DNA of 37,938 nucleotides from an uncultured Collinsella sp. (GTDB lineage Bacteria > Actinomycetota > Coriobacteriia > Coriobacteriales > Coriobacteriaceae), in the NCBI GenBank assembly GCA_902469555.1, contig CABRDB010000039.1, positions 1-37,938 of the forward strand, given 5' to 3'. Each line of letters opens with the position of its first letter. The stretch's first letter is position 1. This document shows positions 32,141-37,938 of the stretch, piece after piece. The notes under the pieces were generated by a model. That model was not told where the DNA came from. It worked only from the letters and a program-made list of their open reading frames with translations, and ran no database searches. Position numbers and translations under genes: made by a program.

Positions 32141-34156
32141 ATGAAAAGACTCCCCCGCCTTGCGTTAGCCGCCGCGTTGTTTGCCGGCGCGCTCGCAGGC
32201 ATCCCAAGCCTCGCTTTCGCGGGGAACCTGCCCGCCGCCATTGACGGCTCCGTGGCCGTCATGCACACCAACGACATCCACGGCAGCTACAAGTACAGCT
32301 ACAACGCAAGCAAGGGCACCGGCACTGTGGGCTTTGATGGGCTGGCGGTTCTCTATAGCGCCCAAAACAGCGCCCCCGATCTTTTGCTCGATGCGGGCGA
32401 CACCTTCCACGGGCAGTCCTTCGCCACCATGAGCGAGGGCAAGAGCATCGCCGAGCTCATGGACACCTTCTATGTAGACGGCTACGACGCGACCACGCCG
32501 GGCAACCACGACTGGAGCTACGGCGCAGACAAACTCCGCACCATGACCGGCTACAGCACCACCGGCACGCCCTTCGCCATGCTCTGCGCGAACGCGAAGT
32601 CCACGAGCGGCGTATGGAGCTCGAGCATCACGAAGACGCTCGATCGCACCTGGGAGGATACCGAGGATCACTCCACATTCGACTACAAAATCATGGTCGG
32701 CGTCGTGGGTGCCATGGATGAGTCGCTAGGTTCCTCGCTGCGCGCGGACCTGGTCGCGGGCACCAGCTTCTCGAGTGCCGCGAACGCCATCAATACCGAG
32801 GCAGAGCAGCTGCGCAAGGAGGGCTGCGATGTTGTTGTGTGTATCGCGCACACGCTCGACGCCAAGACCTTTGCCACGCGACTCCGTGGCGTCGATGCCC
32901 TTATCGCAGGCCACGAGCACATCAACCTTAACGAGAAGGTGACGGGAGCCGACGGCAAGACGATCCACGTTGTCGAGGCAGGCAGCGCCTTTGCCGAGGT
33001 GGGGCTGCTTTCCATTCCGTACAAGTACAACACGAATGACACCGAGACGACCGACGATGACACGGTCACGGTCCCTGCAGACGGTAGCGACGAGAAGCTC
33101 TACACCGCCAAGAACGTCAACGACCTTTTGGCAGACCCCGACGACTACCAAAGCCGCCTTGAAGCCGTCCGCAACAAGATCAAGCCGCTCGACGAGGACT
33201 TTGAAAACGAATCGAACAAGGTGCTCGGCACATCCACCACCAACTATTTCTACGGCGAGGACGCCGCAGGCACGCATGGTTGGGAAATGGTGCGCACCAC
33301 CGATTTCCGCCCCAGCAAGGAGGGCGACACCACCAAGGCCCAGACCATCGGCCACGTGATTTGCGGCTCCTATCTTGCCCTGACGGGCGCGGACTTCGCT
33401 ATCGAAAACGCTGGCGGCATCCGCGGCGGCATCGCGGCGGGCAACGTGACCGCCGGCAACGTCATCGCCATCTCGCCCTACGGCAACACCGTGGAGACCT
33501 GGACCATGACCGGCGCGGACTTCCTCGCAGCGCTCGAGCACTCGCTACAAATCAGCGACGATTGCAACGACAGCTACGAGCTTCAGCAGGCTTATGTGGC
33601 GGCCGGTCACACCGAGCAGGAGGCGCAAAACAAGTACAAGTGGCGCGATGACTCTGGCAGCGTTCTCTCCTTTGGCGGCATCAACGTGACGATTGATTGG
33701 ACGCAGCCCGAAGGCAAGCGCATTGTGAGTGCCACACTCACCAAAGACGGCAGCACGTTCGATCCCACCAAGACCTATACCGTCGCCACCAACAACTACA
33801 TCATTACCAACACGACCGACTTCCCCACCTTCGCAAACGCCACCAAGCACACCGAGTGGGGTACCTGCGAGTCAGCGCTAAGGGCGCTGATCGGGCAGAA
33901 CGGCTGGGAGAGCAAGATGGCCGGGCTCGCCGGCACCATCGGCTTCGGCTCCGCAGCCGTGGACCCCACGCCCTCACCGGCCCCGACGCCTAAGCCCTCG
34001 TCTAAGACGGACACGGCGACCACGAAGGTCATCACCAAGAAGACGACCGGTAAGCTTGCCGCAACGGGAGACCGCACGCTGGCAGTAGTTGGCGCGTGCC
34101 TTATCGGCGGCATCATCGTCATCATGCTCGGCATTATCTGGAAGCGTCGACGCTAA
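32141..34156 (+). CDS. Cell-surface 5'-nucleotidase with LAxTG sorting signal
   Basis: Exported bifunctional 5'-nucleotidase/UDP-sugar hydrolase-type enzyme, 671 residues. A signal peptide (1-28, ending SLAFAG) is followed by a calcineurin-like metallophosphatase domain: HTNDIHG with D45 and H47, LDAGDTFHG with D87, GNHDWSYG (121-128), and GHEH further on. The C-terminal 5'-nucleotidase domain includes NAGGIRGGI and SPYGNTV. Then come a Pro/Thr-rich wall spacer, LAATG (639-643), a hydrophobic helix and the KRRR tail. LAxTG signals are used by class E sortases in Actinobacteria, so the enzyme is probably wall-anchored and frees nucleosides and phosphate outside the cell. AAGGAA stands 6 nt before the ATG. 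Confidence 0.92.
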   Translation: MKRLPRLALAAALFAGALAGIPSLAFAGNLPAAIDGSVAVMHTNDIHGSYKYSYNASKGTGTVGFDGLAVLYSAQNSAPDLLLDAGDTFHGQSFATMSEGKSIAELMDTFYVDGYDATTPGNHDWSYGADKLRTMTGYSTTGTPFAMLCANAKSTSGVWSSSITKTLDRTWEDTEDHSTFDYKIMVGVVGAMDESLGSSLRADLVAGTSFSSAANAINTEAEQLRKEGCDVVVCIAHTLDAKTFATRLRGVDALIAGHEHINLNEKVTGADGKTIHVVEAGSAFAEVGLLSIPYKYNTNDTETTDDDTVTVPADGSDEKLYTAKNVNDLLADPDDYQSRLEAVRNKIKPLDEDFENESNKVLGTSTTNYFYGEDAAGTHGWEMVRTTDFRPSKEGDTTKAQTIGHVICGSYLALTGADFAIENAGGIRGGIAAGNVTAGNVIAISPYGNTVETWTMTGADFLAALEHSLQISDDCNDSYELQQAYVAAGHTEQEAQNKYKWRDDSGSVLSFGGINVTIDWTQPEGKRIVSATLTKDGSTFDPTKTYTVATNNYIITNTTDFPTFANATKHTEWGTCESALRALIGQNGWESKMAGLAGTIGFGSAAVDPTPSPAPTPKPSSKTDTATTKVITKKTTGKLAATGDRTLAVVGACLIGGIIVIMLGIIWKRRR

Positions 34157-34207
34157 GCTACACCGCCGGGCCTTACAGCCCCGCCGCGTAAACCTTATAT
34201 CGAGCAC

Positions 34208-34240
34208 AGAAGCCCGTCCGATGTGATCGGACGGGCTTCT
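34208..34240. terminator. Terminator-like hairpin after the 5'-nucleotidase gene
   Basis: AGAAGCCCGTCCG (34208-34220) pairs with CGGACGGGCTTCT (34228-34240) around a 7-nt loop. The T-tract is weak (TTCTTGG). It lies between the nucleotidase and the MscS channel. Confidence 0.75.
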
Positions 34241-34284
34241 TGGTGGGTATCATGGTTGGACGATCATTAGGAGGTTTTCCCTAC

Positions 34285-35052
34285 ATGGAATTGTTTGAGC
34301 CGATTCTTCATTTCTTTGAGCAACGGTGGGTCCACAACATCATCTGGGCCGTCATCTTGGCGATAGGCACCGCCGTCGCCGCCAAGGTCGTATCCAAGAC
34401 CCTGAACCATCTGCTTAACCGAGACGATAACCCGCTTCCTGCATCGAGTATCTTCATCAACATCGCGCGCGCCGTCATCTGGATGATCGGCGGCAGCTTT
34501 ATCCTCGACAACTGCTTTGGCATTAACGCAAACGCCCTCGTTGCCGCTCTTGGCGTCGGCGGCATCGCCATTTCGCTCGGCTTTCAGGACACGCTGTCAA
34601 ACCTTATCGGCGGCATGCAGGTGACCTTTATGGGCATCATCAAGCCCGGCGACAATATCGAGGTCGGCGGCGTATCCGGCGTGGTCCAAGACATCACTTG
34701 GCGCCATACAACGATTGAGGATGCCTGTGGACAGACCATCATTGTGCCCAACTCCAACATTTCCAAGAACACACTCGTGCATTTGATGCCCTTTGGGCGC
34801 GTGGCCGTGCCCGTTGCCGTAAAGGACACGTCCAAGTGGGCTTCCCTTGACGTGCTGGCAGACGAGCTGACCAGCGCCACCAAGGCCGCCGTGCTTCCCA
34901 TCTCGGGCTTTGACAAGGAGCCCTACGTACTCTTTAGCGAAATCGGCGACTTTGGCATCAAAGGAAAGATCATCTTTATCGTCAGCGACGACAGCACTAC
35001 TTTCACGGCAGCCGACGCCTGCATCCGCGCCATCGCCCCCATCATCGCCTAA
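34285..35052 (+). CDS. MscS-type mechanosensitive channel
   Basis: Small-conductance osmotic safety valve of 255 residues in the cytoplasmic membrane. About three transmembrane helices lie before residue 115. The pore-lining helix is LVAALGVGGIAISLGFQDTLSNLIGG, then the beta domain IIKPGDNIEVGGVSGVVQDITWRHTTIEDACGQTIIVPNS, which is characteristic of MscS. Start ATG 34285 lies 10 nt after TTAGGAGG. The 15-codon upstream frame overlaps the hairpin and is unlikely. A single-gene unit with its own terminator. Similar proteins may also pass small metabolites. Confidence 0.93.
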   Translation: MELFEPILHFFEQRWVHNIIWAVILAIGTAVAAKVVSKTLNHLLNRDDNPLPASSIFINIARAVIWMIGGSFILDNCFGINANALVAALGVGGIAISLGFQDTLSNLIGGMQVTFMGIIKPGDNIEVGGVSGVVQDITWRHTTIEDACGQTIIVPNSNISKNTLVHLMPFGRVAVPVAVKDTSKWASLDVLADELTSATKAAVLPISGFDKEPYVLFSEIGDFGIKGKIIFIVSDDSTTFTAADACIRAIAPIIA

Positions 35053-35089
35053 CCCGCCAAAAAGGGACAGGCACCTTTGTGGTGGTTTT
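35051..35089 (+). terminator. Terminator after the MscS gene
   Basis: AACCCGCCAAAAAGG pairs imperfectly with CCTTTGTGGTGGTT, followed by TT. The loop holds GGGACAGG (35064-35071), as in the two hairpins after the ABC operon. The stem starts within the mscS stop codon. Confidence 0.75.
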
Positions 35090-35143
35090 CATTCGTGGTA
35101 CCATGGTTTATGTAGTTGTTTAAACGACTAAGGGAGCAACATC

Positions 35144-37060
35144 ATGGAAGAGGCCTATCGTCAAGCACGCAAGCGCGGCGAGCAAGGACGTCGACGCGCC
35201 ATTAGCCAAAGCGAGCATCCATACCTTACGGACCTCGACAGTTTGATTGCTCAGCTCCCCTTAGGTCAGCGAGTGAGTGTCGGCCTGCGGGATATTCCGA
35301 TCGAAATGGTCGTCGGCACTGTCACCAAGGGCCGTCAGTCCGCCTTTTCATGCAACTTTATGCCCCTGCTGCCGTTTAACACCGAGTTCGCCCGCAAGTG
35401 GTCCAACCTCTACGACATCCAGGTAACCGAGGGCTATCGCGACCCCATCATCGTCACCGAGTTCATGCATCGGTTCTATGTCCAGGAAGGCAATAAACGC
35501 GTCAGTGTCCTCAAATTCTTGGACGCTCCAACGGTTTCGGCCAGGGTCACCCGTCTCTACCCCGGCACATGGGATTCCGTCGAAAGCCGCCTGTACGGTG
35601 AATTCTGCGCGTTTTGGCGCGTCTGCCCCCTATACGAGATCGAGTTCTCGCGTGAGGGAAGCTACGAGACGCTCGCCAAGATGCTCGGTCAGAATCTTAT
35701 CGAAAAATGGCCGCAGAAAAAGGTCGACTACCTGCGCCACACCTTCCTGCTCTTTAAGCGCGCCTACCTTCGCGCAGGCGGCGACCACCTGGACATTACG
35801 CCCGCCGACGCCATGCTCGTGTACCTCAATGTGTACAACCAGGACCGCCTGCTGGATACGCCAACGGATATCGTCGTAAACCGCCTGTGCAAGATTTGGC
35901 GCGAGCTGGTCATTGCCGGCAAAAATGACGAGGACAAGGTCGATCTTGTTGAAGCGCCGAGCGTCGACGAGGAGGAGTCGCCCGCCAAGTCCACCTCCGG
36001 CGTGCTCAACTTCTTTATGGGCAAGACCGTCTATTCGGCGACCAACCCCCTGCGCATCGCCTTTATCCATGAGTTCCCCTGTGCGACGTCGAGCTGGGAC
36101 AGCCTGCACGACCAAGGGCGTCAGTATCTCGATGAGCACTTTGGCGGTATCGTGCGCACCGAGGCGTTCGAGGACTGTCACGATCCGGATGTGTTCTACG
36201 CCGCCGTGGAAACGGCTGTCAAACATGGGGCAAACGTCATCTTCTCGACCTCGCACCGCCTGATGGAATACACGCTCAGGGCTGCCGTTGAGTATCCCCA
36301 GGTTCGGTTCCTCAACTGCTCTATCGGCCTTCCCCATCAAAGCGTCCGTTCGTACTTTGGCAAGATGTACGAGGCCAAGTTCCTCCTGGGCGCCCTTGCC
36401 GCCAGCATGGCGGACAACCACCGCATCGGCTACCACGCGTCGGTCTTCGCCTCGGGCGCGCTCAGCGAGATCAACGCCTTTGCGATTGGCGCCTCGCTGC
36501 TCGACCCCCGTGCGCAAATTATCCTGACTTGGGGCGATGTGCCCGCCGGAGGCCTTGCCGAGGCCATGTGCCGCGAAGGTGTAAGCGTCATGACCGGCGC
36601 CGACATGTCAAAGTCGCTCGAAGACCCCACGGCCTACGGACTTCACCGCCTGGTCGATGGCAAGGTTACCGGCATCGCCATGCCGGTATGGAACTGGGGC
36701 CGTTACTACGAGCTCATCGTTCGCAGCCTTCTGCACGGCACGTGGGACGAGACCAGCGATGACAACCAAGTGCGCGCCGTCAACTACTGGTACGGCATGA
36801 GCTCTGGCGTTATCGACATCCGTTACGCTCCGGGCCTACCCTACCAGACGCGCAAACTCGTGCAGTTGCTCCGTAACGGCATTGTTGAGGGATCCATCAA
36901 CCCCTTTGGCGGCGAGCTCCACAGCCAGAACGGCGTGGTACAGATCGAAGGCTTCCCTCCGCTGCCGAGCACGCAGATTGTCGAGATGAATTGGCTGGCG
37001 GATAACGTGGTAGGCACCATTCCGCAGCTCGACGATGAGCCGAAAGTCCCTGCCCTATGA
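35144..37060 (+). CDS. Cytoplasmic ParB-like/BMP-domain fusion protein
   Basis: 638 residues without signal peptide or membrane segment. Residues about 43-140 resemble a ParB/sulfiredoxin-type domain: IPIEMVVGTVTKGRQ, RDPIIVTEF, and the EGNKR motif (115-119), which corresponds to the GExR of ParB. A helical linker with a charged stretch (about 260-285) follows. From about 302 to the end there is a BMP domain (LRIAFIHEFPCATSSWD, ANVIFSTSHRL, YEAKFLLGALAASM, LTWGDVPAGG) like nucleoside-binding lipoproteins, but here intracellular. Its stop overlaps the phosphoesterase start (ATGA). A nucleoside-sensing role is plausible by family analogy only. ParB-like domains can bind nucleotides. I know of no defined function. 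Confidence 0.85.
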   Translation: MEEAYRQARKRGEQGRRRAISQSEHPYLTDLDSLIAQLPLGQRVSVGLRDIPIEMVVGTVTKGRQSAFSCNFMPLLPFNTEFARKWSNLYDIQVTEGYRDPIIVTEFMHRFYVQEGNKRVSVLKFLDAPTVSARVTRLYPGTWDSVESRLYGEFCAFWRVCPLYEIEFSREGSYETLAKMLGQNLIEKWPQKKVDYLRHTFLLFKRAYLRAGGDHLDITPADAMLVYLNVYNQDRLLDTPTDIVVNRLCKIWRELVIAGKNDEDKVDLVEAPSVDEEESPAKSTSGVLNFFMGKTVYSATNPLRIAFIHEFPCATSSWDSLHDQGRQYLDEHFGGIVRTEAFEDCHDPDVFYAAVETAVKHGANVIFSTSHRLMEYTLRAAVEYPQVRFLNCSIGLPHQSVRSYFGKMYEAKFLLGALAASMADNHRIGYHASVFASGALSEINAFAIGASLLDPRAQIILTWGDVPAGGLAEAMCREGVSVMTGADMSKSLEDPTAYGLHRLVDGKVTGIAMPVWNWGRYYELIVRSLLHGTWDETSDDNQVRAVNYWYGMSSGVIDIRYAPGLPYQTRKLVQLLRNGIVEGSINPFGGELHSQNGVVQIEGFPPLPSTQIVEMNWLADNVVGTIPQLDDEPKVPAL

Positions 37061-37767
37061 AAATCCTTGCCATAGCCGATACCGAAGAACGATGCCTTTG
37101 GGAGTGCTTTCGCAAGGAACGCTTTGAGGGCGTCGACCTGATTTTGTCCGCCGGCGATCTGGACCCGGACTATCTTGAGTTTTTGGTTACGGTCATCAAC
37201 AAACCGCTCATCTACGTGCGTGGCAATCACGATGACCGCTACGCACGTCATGCACCGGGCGGATGTATCTGCGTAGAAGACAGCGTGTACACGTACCGAG
37301 GGATTCGCATTGCGGGCCTTGGCGGGTCCATGCGTTATCGCGACGGCGCCAACATGTACACCGAACGCGAGATGTCCAAGCGCATGCGTAAGCTGTCGCG
37401 TAAGGTTAGGATGGTCGGCGGGTGCGACATTCTGCTTACCCATGCACCCGCCGCCGGTATGGGTGATCTGGACGATCTGCCGCATCGAGGGTTTGAGTGC
37501 TTTAACACGGCGCTTGAATCCTGGGGGGCCGACTACATGGTGCATGGGCATGTACACCAAAGCTACGGTTACGATTTTCAGCGCGAGCGGCAGCATGTGT
37601 GTGGAACGACGATCATCAACGCCTGCGGCTATACGCAGTTTGAGCTCGACCAGACGCGCTACCCCATCCGTGGCTGGCAGGCAGCCTGGCTCAATTCGCA
37701 AACCATGCGCCGCGAGCTCAAACGCCACGATGCCATCGAGTCCTCAACAGCCAGAACACCCTGGTAA
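37057..37767 (+). CDS. Metallophosphoesterase with D-x-E first motif
   Basis: Calcineurin-like phosphoesterase of 236 residues, probably cytoplasmic. Motifs: IADTE (D8, E10) where most relatives have D-x-H; AGDLD (32-36); GNHDD (56-60); LLTHAP with H129; and HGHVH (163-167). The GLGGSMRY segment is characteristic of the YfcE/MJ0936-like group. The changed first motif may alter metal choice; it is not a frameshift, since the surrounding sequence is intact. Translation is coupled to the upstream ParB-like/BMP protein (4-nt overlap ATGA), which suggests a joint function. The substrate is unknown; cyclic or linear nucleotides are a guess from the partner. Confidence 0.9.
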   Translation: MKILAIADTEERCLWECFRKERFEGVDLILSAGDLDPDYLEFLVTVINKPLIYVRGNHDDRYARHAPGGCICVEDSVYTYRGIRIAGLGGSMRYRDGANMYTEREMSKRMRKLSRKVRMVGGCDILLTHAPAAGMGDLDDLPHRGFECFNTALESWGADYMVHGHVHQSYGYDFQRERQHVCGTTIINACGYTQFELDQTRYPIRGWQAAWLNSQTMRRELKRHDAIESSTARTPW

Positions 37768-37768
37768 C

Positions 37769-37805
37769 CACCATAAAGGGGACACTGTCCCCTTTATGGT
37801 GCTTT
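37769..37805 (+). terminator. Terminator/REP-like palindrome after the phosphoesterase
   Basis: CACCATAAAGGGGACA (37769-37784) and TGTCCCCTTTATGGTG (37786-37801) are perfect complements around a single C, followed by CTTTT. The 16-bp perfect stem with GGGGACA near the tip resembles REP-type palindromes as well as a terminator. Confidence 0.85.
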
Positions 37806-37839
37806 TGACGCGATAGCAAGAAACCCGGTCCTGCACAAG

Positions 37840-37938
37840 TGAACTGCGTCCCAAATCTTGGACGCCCTAAATAGCGACTAGGCCGCGAGGGCCTGATTCC
37901 GGAACTCCTCCGGGGTCAGGCCCTTCAATCTTACCTGC
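37840..37938 (-). mobile_element. Right end of an IS3-family insertion sequence, second copy (partial)
   Basis: Bases 37840-37936 are the exact inverse complement of 1-97; 37937-37938 extend it by two bases. The element end TGAACTGCGTCCCAAATC begins at 37840. The flanking base sequences of the two copies differ. The element continues past the window edge. Its transposase reads toward the phosphoesterase operon, so both IS copies point inward. Confidence 0.8.
37878..37938 (-). CDS. IS3-family transposase, C-terminal tail only (second copy)
   Basis: On the minus strand the codons end in GLTPEEFRNQALAA followed by TAG (plus 37878-37880), identical to the tail at the left edge. The gene is cut by the window end, so only about 19 codons are seen. 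Confidence 0.7.
   Translation of the reverse strand, partial: QVRLKGLTPEEFRNQALAA

Overview
The window looks like chromosomal DNA from a gut Coriobacteriia member, most likely Collinsella or a close relative. The evidence is a GC-rich sequence (about 60% by eye), RpoB and RpoC of actinobacterial type, abundant PTS and glycoside genes, a surface protein with an LAxTG-type sorting signal, and intergenic palindromes between many genes. Genus is an inference; class is fairly secure. Both ends carry the same 97 bp in inverted orientation: the 3' tail and terminal repeat of an IS3-family element. The window is therefore probably a complete assembly contig that stopped inside two copies of one insertion sequence.

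Left part (142-12270, all on the minus strand): rplJ and rplL with an L10-type leader and attenuator, then galU, then rpoB-rpoC. galU sits between rplL and rpoB with its own promoter and terminator, so the usual rplJL-rpoBC operon is split into three transcription units. RpoC carries a long C-terminal extension with a domain that aligns without gaps to the C-terminal domain of the RNA polymerase alpha subunit. RpoB has an 8-residue insertion in fork loop 2. A class I aminotransferase lies upstream of rplJ.

Middle part (12364-27882): a small flavodoxin-like protein, a hypoxanthine/uracil-DNA glycosylase family protein, a GH13 amylase, a SotB-like efflux transporter, and an alpha-glucoside module. 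That module has a GH4 6-phospho-glycosidase, a divergent RpiR regulator, a PTS EIIBC lacking EIIA, and a separate Glc-type EIIA about 4 kb further on. Next come a FeoA-FeoB fusion, an alpha/beta hydrolase and asnS. Several long palindromes and a 62-bp tandem hairpin array lie between these genes.

Right part (28141-37767, all on the plus strand): a WYL-type regulator, a three-gene ABC importer of the tryptophan/tyrosine type, a sortase-anchored 5'-nucleotidase, an MscS channel, and a two-gene unit. That unit pairs a cytoplasmic ParB-like/BMP-domain fusion with a metallophosphoesterase whose first metal motif is D-x-E instead of D-x-H. Terminators in this part share a GGGACAG loop.

The best candidates for undescribed biology are the RpoC alpha-CTD-like domain, the ParB-like/BMP plus phosphoesterase pair, and the families of intergenic palindromes.
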